This document shows positions 17,252-25,148 of a stretch of 64,000 nucleotides of DNA, one piece after another. Where the stretch lies: NCBI RefSeq assembly GCF_002920615.1, contig NZ_PQSU01000027.1:62001-126000 (forward strand), read 5' to 3'. Positions within the stretch are counted from its first letter, which is position 1. Each line of letters begins with the position of its first letter. Under the pieces are notes generated by a model. That model was not told where the DNA came from and made no database searches. It saw nothing but the letters and a program-made list of their open reading frames with translations. The translations under genes and the position numbers were made by a program. Source of the DNA: Streptomyces sp. Ru62 (GTDB lineage Bacteria; Actinomycetota; Actinomycetes; Streptomycetales; Streptomycetaceae).

Positions 17252-17300
17252 CCGCCGCGGGCTCGGGTCCGCCGCGGGCTCGGGTCCGCCGCGGGCTCGG
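17252..17300. repeat. 17-bp tandem repeat, about 2.9 copies
   Basis: CCGCCGCGGGCTCGGGT is repeated at 17252-17268 and 17269-17285, and almost completely at 17286-17300. It lies between the methyltransferase start and the lipoprotein stop. No function evident. Confidence 0.8.
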
Positions 17301-17318
17301 CCGGCCCCGGTGCCGCGT

Positions 17319-17783
17319 TCAGCCGAAGGTGTCGTGGCACAGCCGCGCGATCTCCGGTGTGGTCACGCCGTCCGCCTGGCGGCACAGGTCACGCATCCGG
17401 ACGGCGGCGGGCGGCCGGGAGGCGGGGCGGGGGCGCCGGACCGGGCCCCGTACCGGTGCCCGGCGCTCGGGGCGGGGGCGTCGCACCGGCGGGGCGGCCG
17501 GTACGACTGCCCGGGGAGGCGCCGCGGGCACCGGTTGACGGCCGGTCGCGGGGCGCCGGCGCGGTCCGGCCGACGAACGGGGCCCGGGGCCGGTGCGGAC
17601 CAGCGCCGCGTGCCCGGACGGCACTTCGGCCGGCTCCTGGAGCACCGGGGGCCGCACCACCGTGTCCGGGGCGGGGGAGCGCCGGGGGCGGGCGGCGTCG
17701 GGCCCGGGAGCGGAGCTGACGGTGGTGCAGCCGGCGACGGTCACCAGCGCCGCCACCAGCAGCGGAAGAAGTCGGCGAGGCAC
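17319..17783 (-). CDS. Putative lipoprotein, Pro/Arg-rich
   Basis: 154 aa. A short signal peptide ends in the lipobox V-T-V-A-G-C, so C19 would be lipidated. The middle is an extended Pro/Arg/Ala linker, and the last 25 residues (M-R-D-L-C-R-Q-A-D-G-V-T-T-P-E-I-A-R-L-C-H) form a small conserved-looking helical motif with two cysteines. GTG 17783 after GGGCGG. Function unknown; the low-complexity middle makes the annotation somewhat uncertain. Confidence 0.65.
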   Translation of the reverse strand: MPRRLLPLLVAALVTVAGCTTVSSAPGPDAARPRRSPAPDTVVRPPVLQEPAEVPSGHAALVRTGPGPRSSAGPRRRPATGRQPVPAAPPRAVVPAAPPVRRPRPERRAPVRGPVRRPRPASRPPAAVRMRDLCRQADGVTTPEIARLCHDTFG

Positions 17784-17810
17784 CCGCCCACTGTGCCGCG
17801 CCGCCCGGGG

Positions 17811-18425
17811 TCACGACCCGTTCCGCAGGGGATCACCACCCTGATGAGCGATCCGCCGCGCTGACCCGGTGTCGGCACGGCGTCGCAGCACCGCGAGGAC
17901 CCGCTCGCACCAGCGCATGTTCTCCTCCTCGAAGGCGATCCCGGCCAGGAGCGTGAGGTACGGCCCGACCCGGTCGGCGGTCCGGAGGAAGTCCTCCTCC
18001 GTACGCCCGTCGAGCAGGCGCTCGCGCACCCGGCGGTAGCGGTCGAGCTTGCCGCGCGCCCAGCCCATGCGCTCCTCGATCAGCGCCCGGGTGACCTCCG
18101 GCTCGCCGCCGTCCATGGCCTGGACCTTGATGAGGAGTTCGTCCCGGATCGCGGTGGGCCGCTTGGGCGGCTCGGCGGCGAACGCGCTCAGCTCGGCCCG
18201 GCCGGCCTCGGTGAGCGTGAACATCCGCTTGTTGGGGCGGCGTTCCTGCTGCACGGTGCGGGCCTGGACCAGCCCGTCCCCGGCGAGACGCTCCAGCTCC
18301 CGGTAGAGCTGCTGGGGGGTCGCGGGCCAGAAGTTCGCGAACGAGACGTCGAAGGCCTTCGACAGCTCGTAGCCCGAGGCCTCGCCCTCCAGCAGGGCGG
18401 CCAGGACGGCGTACTTGAGCGACAT
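17811..18425 (-). CDS. PadR family transcriptional regulator
   Basis: 204 aa. N-terminal winged helix begins S-L-K-Y-A-V-L-A-A-L-L and includes P-Q-Q-L-Y-R-E-L-E-R-L. The C-terminal Vir_act_alpha_C helical domain spans about 95-185. It is divergent from an NTF2-like gene. The intergenic region holds TTGAGTA half sites (18446-18484), fitting control of the divergent gene and of itself. ATG 18425. Confidence 0.92.
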   Translation of the reverse strand: MSLKYAVLAALLEGEASGYELSKAFDVSFANFWPATPQQLYRELERLAGDGLVQARTVQQERRPNKRMFTLTEAGRAELSAFAAEPPKRPTAIRDELLIKVQAMDGGEPEVTRALIEERMGWARGKLDRYRRVRERLLDGRTEEDFLRTADRVGPYLTLLAGIAFEEENMRWCERVLAVLRRRADTGSARRIAHQGGDPLRNGS

Positions 18426-18443
18426 GTGGACAGGCTAGCAGTC

Positions 18444-18484
18444 AGTTGAGTAATCTCATTGGCACTTATTCAATTAGTTGAGTA
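18444..18484. promoter_or_regulatory. PadR-type operator candidate with TTGAGTA half sites
   Basis: TATTCAA-TTAG-TTGAGTA (18467-18484) is an inverted repeat matching at 6 of 7 positions, and a third half site AGTTGAGTAA lies at 18444-18453. All are within the 63-75 bp between padR and the divergent NTF2-like gene. Confidence 0.6.
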
Positions 18485-18500
18485 GTGAGTGGGTGAGCCG

Positions 18501-18899
18501 ATGCGCGCGTTCCGCGAGGCGGTGGAGGCCAGGGACCTGGACGCCATCGAGGCACTGCTGGCCGAGGACGTCGTCTTCACCAGCCCGGTCGCCTTCAAGC
18601 CCTACCCGGGCAAGGCGATCACCGCGGCGGTGCTGCGCGCGGTGGTCCAGGTCTTCGAGGACTTCCGGTACGTCCGGGAGATCGGCGACCCGGACGGCCG
18701 GGACCACGCGCTGGTCTTCCAGGCCCGGGTCGGGGACCGGGAGCTGACGGGCTGCGACTTCCTGCATGTGAACGAGGACGGCCTGATCGACGACCTCATG
18801 GTCATGGTCCGACCGCTGTCGGGGGCGCAGGCCCTCGGCGAGGCCATGGGCGCGCGGTTCGAGCAGATCGTCAAGGACGCCGGGGCGCGGTCGGCGTGA
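18501..18899 (+). CDS. SnoaL/NTF2-like cone-fold protein
   Basis: 132 aa from ATG 18501 (an in-frame GTG at 18489 is an alternative). The opening M-R-A-F-R-E-A-V-E-A-R-D-L-D-A-I-E-A-L-L followed by a central D-V-V-F-T-S-P-V is the standard NTF2-like pattern, and the remainder alternates beta strands. Members act as small isomerases, cyclases or binding proteins; the activity cannot be assigned. Divergent from padR and likely its target. Confidence 0.85.
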   Translation: MRAFREAVEARDLDAIEALLAEDVVFTSPVAFKPYPGKAITAAVLRAVVQVFEDFRYVREIGDPDGRDHALVFQARVGDRELTGCDFLHVNEDGLIDDLMVMVRPLSGAQALGEAMGARFEQIVKDAGARSA

Positions 18900-18929
18900 A
18901 CCGCCGCGCTCACCGCGGCACGGCGGCGA

Positions 18930-19814
18930 TCAGTCCTTCAGCTGCCGCAGCGTGGCCTTGGCGTCGGTCTTCAGCCAGTCGGTGACGTCGGTCAGCGCGG
19001 GTGGGTCCTTGTCCTCGTCGTACGAGGTGAGGTAGACGCTGTAGCTCATCGTGTACGTCACCCAGCCGTCGCGGACGGCGAGCGTGGCGTACCGGGAGCC
19101 GCTGGAGGAGGAGCCGTTCGTGGTGTCCTGGCTGACCAGGTAGGCCTCGTCGCCGATGCCCTCGACCGGGTCGACGTCGTAACCGGTGTGGCTGTCCCCG
19201 TAGTTCTTCCAGGTGGCGGTGAACTCGGGCGCGGGGTCGGTCTTCTTGTGCAGGTCCAGCTGCATGGTCAGATAGGCGTCCGCGTAGGAGGAGCCGGACT
19301 TCTTCAGGCCCAGGCTGCAGTAACTCTCGTCCAGCGCCTTGTCCTTGAGCGAGGTGCGGGTCGGCGAGGAGTCGTTCTCGGTGTACTCGTCCTTGAAGGA
19401 GGAGTAGTCGGCGCTGGAGCACATGTTGGAGGGCGCCGAGTAGCCGCGCAGGTCCGCGCTGTCGCTCCGGCCGCCGATGAGGAGGACACCCGCCGCCCAC
19501 GCGGCGGAGGCGACGACCGCGCCGACGGCGGCCCACAGCACCGCCCGGCCGGCCCCACCGCCGCCGGCCGGACGGGCGGGCGGCACGGGACCGTACTGGG
19601 GTGCCTGCGCATACGGGTTGCCCGGCTGGGGCTGTCCCGGTGCGGGCTGGGCGGCCAGGGTGGGCTGCGCGTGGAACGTCCCCGGCGGGGGTGACTGCGG
19701 GTTCGGGTACGGGTAGGCCGTCGGCTGGGGCGGGACGGTCGGCTGCTGCGGGGGCCGCGGGGGCTGCTGTGCGGGCTGGTCGGCCGGCTGCGGGGGCTGC
19801 GGGGGCGTGGACAT
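18930..19814 (-). CDS. Pro/Gln-rich single-pass membrane protein
   Basis: 294 aa. About 90 residues of Pro/Gln/Ala-rich cytoplasmic sequence, one membrane helix (V-L-W-A-A-V-G-A-V-V-A-S-A-A-W-A-A-G-V-L-L) and an extracytoplasmic Ser/Asp/Tyr-rich domain of about 180 residues with two cysteines (N-M-C-S-S and S-Y-C-S-L-G-L). This architecture is common among Streptomyces membrane proteins of unknown role. ATG 19814 is chosen over 19832 because the Pro-rich family start is M-S-T-P-P. Confidence 0.78.
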   Translation of the reverse strand: MSTPPQPPQPADQPAQQPPRPPQQPTVPPQPTAYPYPNPQSPPPGTFHAQPTLAAQPAPGQPQPGNPYAQAPQYGPVPPARPAGGGGAGRAVLWAAVGAVVASAAWAAGVLLIGGRSDSADLRGYSAPSNMCSSADYSSFKDEYTENDSSPTRTSLKDKALDESYCSLGLKKSGSSYADAYLTMQLDLHKKTDPAPEFTATWKNYGDSHTGYDVDPVEGIGDEAYLVSQDTTNGSSSSGSRYATLAVRDGWVTYTMSYSVYLTSYDEDKDPPALTDVTDWLKTDAKATLRQLKD

Positions 19815-19926
19815 GTCGCGAAGATAGGGCACGGTTGACGGTCAAGTCCCCCGACGTCCGGGATCGTTACGGTCTGGGGACTTCTGTTCCCGGCCCTGAC
19901 GTCAGCCGGTTCGCGCCCGGGGTGGG

Positions 19927-21177
19927 TCACCCCGCCGCGAGCCGCACCGGCAGACTCCGCACGCTGTTGCCGACGAAGCCCGCGTGCGGCACCAGGTCGG
20001 CTTCCGGCAGGGCGAGTCGCAGCGACGGGAAGCGGGTGAACAGCCGCTCCAGGGCGACCGTGGCCTCCAGCCGGGCGAGCGGCGCGCCCAGGCAGTAGTG
20101 GGCGCCGTGCCCGAGGGACAGGTGCCGTACGGCGCCGGGCCGGGCGGAGCGGGTGAGGTCGAAGCGGCCGGCGTCCGGGCCGTGCGCCGCCGGGTCGCGG
20201 CCGGCGGCGGAGTAACCGGCGAGCACGGGGGTGCCGGCGCGGACGAGCGTGCCGGCGACGGTCAGGTCCCGCACGGGATAGCGGAACGGGAAGTAGCTGA
20301 CCGGCGCGTCCCAGCGCAGCGTCTCCTCCACCACGTCCGCCCAGCTCGCCCGGCCCGCGCGCACCAGGGCGAGCTGCTCGGGGTGGGCACACAGGGCGCG
20401 TACCGCGTTGGTGATCAGGTTGAGCGTGGTCTCGTGCCCGGCGATGATCATCAGCAGCAAGGTGCCGATCAGCTCCCGCTCGCTCAGCCGGTCGCCGCCC
20501 TCGTCGCGGGCGGCGAGGAGCGCGCTCGTGAGGTCGTCTCCGGGCCGCGCTGCCTTCGCCGCGGCGATCTCGCCCAGGACGGCGACGATGTCGCGGTTGG
20601 CCGCGACGGCCTCGGCCGGTGCGGTGCCGGTGGCCACGACCAGGCTGCCGAGCCGGTGCAGGCGGTCCCGGAACTCCACGTCCACGCCGAGGAGTTCACA
20701 GATCACGCCCATCGGCAGGGGCAGGGCGAAGTGCCGCCGCAGATCGGCGACCCCGTCGCCCGCGGCGGCTGCCTGGGCCAGCCCGTCCAGCAGTGACTCC
20801 GTCAACTCCTCGACGCGTGGCTGCAGTTCCGCCACCCGGCGGGGCGTGAAGGCACGCGCTGCCAGGGTCCGCAGGCGCCGGTGGTCGTCACCGTCGGCGG
20901 TGGTCATGCCCGGCACGGTGGCGAACGTCAGCAACGGCCAGCCCTCGCCGATCCTCCCCTCCCGCAGGGCGGTGAAGTGGCGTGCGTTCTTCGCGACCTG
21001 GGGGTGCTGCAGGAATTCCTTCAGCGCCTCGTGCCCGAGGACGGCCATGCCCTCGACTCCGCCGGGCAGCTCGACCGGAGCCACGGCCCCCTGGGCCAGC
21101 AGTCGCGCGTTGACGGCGTGCGGGCAGCCGCCGGCGGGGTCCAGGCGGTGCGGGGTGCGGGCGGCCGAGGTGTCCAC
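19927..21177 (-). CDS. Cytochrome P450
   Basis: 416 aa, the normal size of soluble bacterial P450s. The I-helix oxygen motif is A-G-H-E-T-T, the ExxR motif is E-E-T-L-R-W, and the heme loop is L-G-H-G-A-H-Y-C-L-G-A-P-L-A-R with the Cys ligand. There is no ferredoxin or reductase gene next to it. GTG 21177 follows AGGAG at 6 nt; a TTG at 21204, also behind AGGAGG, is a serious alternative giving 9 more residues. Substrate unknown. Divergent from the Rho-like gene. Confidence 0.92.
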   Translation of the reverse strand: MDTSAARTPHRLDPAGGCPHAVNARLLAQGAVAPVELPGGVEGMAVLGHEALKEFLQHPQVAKNARHFTALREGRIGEGWPLLTFATVPGMTTADGDDHRRLRTLAARAFTPRRVAELQPRVEELTESLLDGLAQAAAAGDGVADLRRHFALPLPMGVICELLGVDVEFRDRLHRLGSLVVATGTAPAEAVAANRDIVAVLGEIAAAKAARPGDDLTSALLAARDEGGDRLSERELIGTLLLMIIAGHETTLNLITNAVRALCAHPEQLALVRAGRASWADVVEETLRWDAPVSYFPFRYPVRDLTVAGTLVRAGTPVLAGYSAAGRDPAAHGPDAGRFDLTRSARPGAVRHLSLGHGAHYCLGAPLARLEATVALERLFTRFPSLRLALPEADLVPHAGFVGNSVRSLPVRLAAG

Positions 21178-21204
21178 CCGATGCTCCTGATGCTCCCCTG
21201 ACAA

Positions 21205-21569
21205 GGTGGATCCTCCTGACGTCTCCCTGAGCGGACGCCCACCCCCGGGAACAGCCCCGTCCGGTGGTTTGTTGACGTCATCACGGACGTGGTACTCCCC
21301 CGAGTGGTACCGTTCCCTCAGCACTCGTGCACGGCCACGGTGGCCGCCGGTGCCAGTTTCTCTCCTTCACGCTGATCCGTCCGCCGTTTCCGGATGTCCG
21401 GCTCCCGGCGCGTCAGCTTCCCAGCACCACCTCGTCACGGGCCTTGCGCGCCGTATCCGAGGTGCCGTTCCCGCCGCCCGGAGGCAGTCACGGGCGCCTC
21501 CCCCTCGCGGCCTCTCGCCCCTCATCCCTGATCTTCTCCTCCCCGATCCGTCCGCGAAAGGACCCCTCC
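21205..21569 (+). promoter_or_regulatory. Long C-rich leader upstream of the Rho-like gene
   Basis: 365 bp separate the P450 and Rho-like genes. By hand count, 21361-21570 has 97 C and 51 G on the coding strand, and 21505-21560 is almost free of G. Unstructured C-over-G-rich RNA is the hallmark of Rho utilisation sites, and E. coli rho is autoregulated through such a leader. No competing small gene with a ribosome site is visible. Confidence 0.5.
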
Positions 21570-22718
21570 ATGACCACCACACTCGACAACCCGCCCGCGG
21601 CCCGGCAGGCGCAGACCGCCCCGCTCGTCGCCGGTGTCCTCGACATCGACGCGCACGGGAAGGGGCACCTGAGGGCCGCGAGCCTCCTGCCCTCCCCCGC
21701 CGATCCGCAGGTCGCGCCGGCGCTGATCCGCCGCCATGGGCTGCGCAAGGGCGACCTGGTCGAAGGCGTCCGGGGTGCGCAGCGGGCCCTGACCGAGGTC
21801 GCGCGCGTCAACGGACGCGCTCCCGGAGAGCCGGCCTCCCGGCCGCACTTCCGCGACCTCACCCCGCTCCACCCGCACCGGCGCATCCGTCTGGAACACC
21901 CCGCCTCCGGCCTGGCCGGACGCGTCACCGATCTGCTCGCGCCGGTCGGCAAGGGCCAGCGGGGCCTCATCGTGGCCCCGCCGAAGACCGGCAAGACGGT
22001 GCTGCTCCAGCAGTTCGCCGCCGCCGTCGCCGGCAACCACCCCGAGTGCCGGCTGATGGTCCTCCTGCTGGACGAGCGGCCCGAGGAGGTCACCGAGATG
22101 CGCCGCTCCGTGCGGGGCGAGGTGTACGCCTCCACCTTCGACCGGCCGGCCAAGGAGCACATCGCCCTCGCCGACCTGGTCGTGGAGCGGGCCAAGCGCC
22201 TGGTCGAGGCCGGTGAGGACGTCGTCGTCCTGCTGGACTCGCTGACCCGGCTGTGCCGGGCCCACAACAACGCCTCCGCCGCCGGCGGCCGTACCCTGAG
22301 CGGCGGTGTGGACGCCGGTGCGCTGCTCGGCCCCAAGCGGTTCTTCGGCGCCGCGCGCCAGGCCGAGGAGGGCGGCTCCCTCACCATCCTCGCCACGGTC
22401 CTCGTGGACACCGGCTCGCGCGCCGACGGCTACTTCTTCGAGGAGCTGAAGAGCACGGGCAACATGGAACTGCGCCTGGACCGGGAACTCGCCGGCCGCC
22501 GCGTCTTCCCCGCCGTCCACATCGACGCCAGCGGCACCCGGCGCGAGGAACTCCTGCTCACCCCGGCCGAGTTGACGGCCGTACACGGTCTGCGCCGCGT
22601 CCTGCGCTCCCGGGACGGCGGACTCTCCGGACTGGAGACCCTGCTGGAGCGGCTGCGCGCCACACCCGGCAACGCCGCGTTCCTGCGGCAGGTCCGGCCC
22701 ACCCTGCCGGGCGCCTGA
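21570..22718 (+). CDS. Short transcription termination factor Rho paralogue
   Basis: 382 aa against 419 in E. coli and well over 600 in typical actinobacterial Rho. The RNA-binding OB-like region (about 15-110) is degenerate and the helical Rho_N domain is absent. The ATPase core is complete: Walker A A-P-P-K-T-G-K-T (K142), D-E-R-P-E-E-V-T-E-M, Walker B V-V-V-L-L-D-S (D223), R-A-H-N (Q/R-loop side) and G-G-V-D-A-G-A-L with K-R-F-F-G-A-A-R. An active hexameric helicase is expected. The missing N-terminus suggests it is a second Rho, not the housekeeping one. ATG 21570 after GAAAGGA. Confidence 0.88.
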   Translation: MTTTLDNPPAARQAQTAPLVAGVLDIDAHGKGHLRAASLLPSPADPQVAPALIRRHGLRKGDLVEGVRGAQRALTEVARVNGRAPGEPASRPHFRDLTPLHPHRRIRLEHPASGLAGRVTDLLAPVGKGQRGLIVAPPKTGKTVLLQQFAAAVAGNHPECRLMVLLLDERPEEVTEMRRSVRGEVYASTFDRPAKEHIALADLVVERAKRLVEAGEDVVVLLDSLTRLCRAHNNASAAGGRTLSGGVDAGALLGPKRFFGAARQAEEGGSLTILATVLVDTGSRADGYFFEELKSTGNMELRLDRELAGRRVFPAVHIDASGTRREELLLTPAELTAVHGLRRVLRSRDGGLSGLETLLERLRATPGNAAFLRQVRPTLPGA

Positions 22719-22818
22719 CGCGCGGCCGGGGGCGGCCGGGTGCGGCATCCGGGTTGCCCCGGCGACCCGAACGGCCCGGCGGCGTGGTGGATACACGCCG
22801 ATTTCGTACTTTGATCAT

Positions 22819-24003
22819 ATGATGACCGGATTCTCTTATCGCGCGGCGGTGTCGGCCTGCTCCCTCTGTGTGGCGGGTCTGCTGGCGCTCACGCCGGCCG
22901 CTGCCGCCGCCGGGCCCCGCGCCGCGCAGCCCGCCGGGGAGCCCGCCCCGCCCCGCCCCAGGGCGGCGGTGCCGGGGCCGTCCCTGCTCTACCGCTCCGG
23001 CGTCCAGGTCCGGCCGCACCGGGACACACCCGGGCTGCCGGACGTCTCGGCGCTCTCCTGGCTCGTCGCCGACGCGGGCAGCGGCGAGGTGCTGGCCGCG
23101 CACGACGCCCACCGCGAGCTCCCGCCCGCCAGCACCCTGAAGACCCTCTTCGCGCTCACCGTGCTGCCGGTGCTGCCCAGCGGGCAGCAGCACACCGTGC
23201 GGTACGGCGAACTGGACGACGTCGGCGAGGGCAGCAGCCTGGTCGGTGTCGAGGAAGGGCACACCTACCAGGTGGCCGACCTGTGGCGCGGCGTCTTCCT
23301 CAGCTCCGGGAACGACGCCGTGCACGTGCTCGCCCGGATGGGCGGCGGCTGGGAGGCGACGGCCGCCCGCATGCAGGACAAGGCCCGCTCGCTCGGCGCC
23401 CTGGACACCCATGTGGTCTCCCCGGACGGCTACGACGCCCCCGGCCAGGTCTCCTCCGCCTACGACCTCGCGGTGTTCGGCCGGGCGGGCCTGCGCAACC
23501 CCGACTTCGCCCGGTACTGCGCCACCGCCGAGGCCCCCTTCCCCGGTGACGGGTCGCCGTACCCCATCGAGAACACCAACCGGCTGCTGACCGGCGAGGA
23601 CGGCGTGGCGCCGTACCCCGGGCTCATCGGCATCAAGAACGGCTACACCAGCAACGCGGGCAACACCCTGGTGGCCGCGGCGCGCCGAGGCGGGCGCACC
23701 CTCCTGGTGACCGTGCTGAACCCTCAGGCCGACGGCGGGTTCACCGTGTACGAGGAGGCCCGCGCCCTGCTCGACTGGGGCTTCGCGGCGGCCGGGCGGG
23801 TCGACCCGGTCGGCTCGCTGGACGGGCTGCGACCGCACTCCTCCCGGCCGACGGCGTCCGCGACCCCGGTGGCGGCGGCCGTGGCACCGGACGACGACTC
23901 GGACTGGTCCGGCACCGCCGTCGTCGCGGGGCTGTCCGGGCTCGGCGCCGGGGCCGTGGCGCTGGTACTGCGGGCCAAGGGCAACCGGGGGGCCCGCGAC
24001 TGA
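22819..24003 (+). CDS. D-alanyl-D-alanine carboxypeptidase (S11, PBP5/DacA-like)
   Basis: 394 aa. Signal peptide (first 31 residues), Pro-rich linker, then the penicillin-binding transpeptidase-type domain with S105-T-L-K108, S163-G-N165 and K273-N-G275, where the last motif replaces the usual K-T-G. A C-terminal hydrophobic helix (A-V-V-A-G-L-S-G-L-G-A-G-A-V-A-L-V-L) and basic tail anchor it. It would trim the terminal D-Ala from peptidoglycan peptides outside the membrane. No ribosome site is obvious before ATG 22819/22822. Its last 280 bp are overlapped by the antisense glycosyltransferase frame. Confidence 0.9.
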   Translation: MMTGFSYRAAVSACSLCVAGLLALTPAAAAAGPRAAQPAGEPAPPRPRAAVPGPSLLYRSGVQVRPHRDTPGLPDVSALSWLVADAGSGEVLAAHDAHRELPPASTLKTLFALTVLPVLPSGQQHTVRYGELDDVGEGSSLVGVEEGHTYQVADLWRGVFLSSGNDAVHVLARMGGGWEATAARMQDKARSLGALDTHVVSPDGYDAPGQVSSAYDLAVFGRAGLRNPDFARYCATAEAPFPGDGSPYPIENTNRLLTGEDGVAPYPGLIGIKNGYTSNAGNTLVAAARRGGRTLLVTVLNPQADGGFTVYEEARALLDWGFAAAGRVDPVGSLDGLRPHSSRPTASATPVAAAVAPDDDSDWSGTAVVAGLSGLGAGAVALVLRAKGNRGARD

Positions 24004-25148
24004 CCCACCGGCAGACCGAGCAGCAGGCCCAGCGAGATCCACGTGTAGAGATTGCTGCCCAGGAACCCGTCGAGGCCCGAGGCGTCGTCGAACCACAGCC
24101 ACACCACGCTGGTGCACGGCACCGTGTACAGGGCGGCCGCGATCCGCGGGTGCCCGGCGCGGACCAGCACCGCGAAGGAGGGCAGCAGCCACACCAGGTG
24201 GTGCACCCAGGTGATCGGGCTGACCAGGCAGGCCGCCGCACCGGTGAGCGCGAACGCCGCCGTCCAGTCGCCGGCCGCGACCGCCCGCCGGGCGCGCCAC
24301 GCCCAGACGCAGAGGGTCAGCAGGACCGCCGCCGCCCACAGGGGCCGGCCGGTCTCACCGAGGCGGGCCAGCACCCCTTGCAGCGACTGGTTCGACACGT
24401 AGTCGAGGCGGCCCACCCGGCCGGTGTCCCAGAGCGCCTCGGTCCAGTAGAAGCGGGAGGCCGCCGGATCCGCCCAGGCGGCCAGCGCGGTCGCGGCCAG
24501 GGCGACGGCCGTCGCGATGCCGGCCGCCCGCCGTCGCCCGGCGAGCAGCAGCAGACCGATGAAGAGGGCGGGGGTGAGCTTCACGGCTGCGGCGAGCCCG
24601 GTCCCCGCGCCCGCCCAGCGGCCCCGGCCGGTCGCCAGCAGCCGGCAGTCACCGAGGACGAGGGCGAGCAGCACCAGGTTCACCTGGCCGAAGCTGACGG
24701 TGTCCCGCAGCGGCTCGAACAGGGCGAGCAGGCACAGGCACAGCGCCCACCGGTACCAGCCGTGGCGGCGCCGGCGCGGGCCGGCCAGGGTCCGCAGGAC
24801 CACGGCGAGCGCGGCGAGGTTCACCAGCAGCGACAGCACGATCGCCGCGGTCCGGCCGAGCAGGGCCAGCGGCAGCATGGCGACGGCGGCGAACGGCGGA
24901 TACGTGAAGCCGTAGGCGGTGCCCGGCACCTTGTAGTCGTAGACCCGGCCGCCGTGGTGCACCCAGGTGTGCACGGTGCCGTAGTACACCCGCAGGTCGA
25001 AGAAACCGCGCAGCAGCGGCACGGTGGCCGTGAACACGGTCACGGCCACCGCGAGGAGCACGACCAGCAGCAGCCGGCCCCGGTCCGTGCGCGGCCCCGC
25101 CTCGCCCAGCGGCCCGGGCAGCCCCAGCCGTCCCCACCGGCCCGTCAT
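23724..25148 (-). CDS. GT87-like polyprenol-phosphate-dependent mannosyltransferase
   Basis: 474 aa. About ten membrane helices; the first extracytoplasmic loop carries an acidic residue (F-F-D-L-R-V-Y-Y) and Y-G-F-T-Y-P-P-F-A-A, typical of GT-C family 87. Such enzymes transfer mannose from polyprenyl-P-mannose to cell-envelope glycans. ATG 25148 overlaps the stop of the upstream MptB-like gene (ATGA), so the two are translationally coupled. Homologous sequence appears to end near residue 385 (G-L-P-V-G-Q); the last 90 residues are Ser/Thr/Ala/Pro-rich and antisense to dacA, so the natural stop may have been lost. Confidence 0.82.
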   Translation of the reverse strand: MTGRWGRLGLPGPLGEAGPRTDRGRLLLVVLLAVAVTVFTATVPLLRGFFDLRVYYGTVHTWVHHGGRVYDYKVPGTAYGFTYPPFAAVAMLPLALLGRTAAIVLSLLVNLAALAVVLRTLAGPRRRRHGWYRWALCLCLLALFEPLRDTVSFGQVNLVLLALVLGDCRLLATGRGRWAGAGTGLAAAVKLTPALFIGLLLLAGRRRAAGIATAVALAATALAAWADPAASRFYWTEALWDTGRVGRLDYVSNQSLQGVLARLGETGRPLWAAAVLLTLCVWAWRARRAVAAGDWTAAFALTGAAACLVSPITWVHHLVWLLPSFAVLVRAGHPRIAAALYTVPCTSVVWLWFDDASGLDGFLGSNLYTWISLGLLLGLPVGQSRAPRLPLARSTSATAPAPSPDSPATTAVPDQSESSSGATAAATGVADAVGREECGRSPSSEPTGSTRPAAAKPQSSRARASSYTVNPPSA

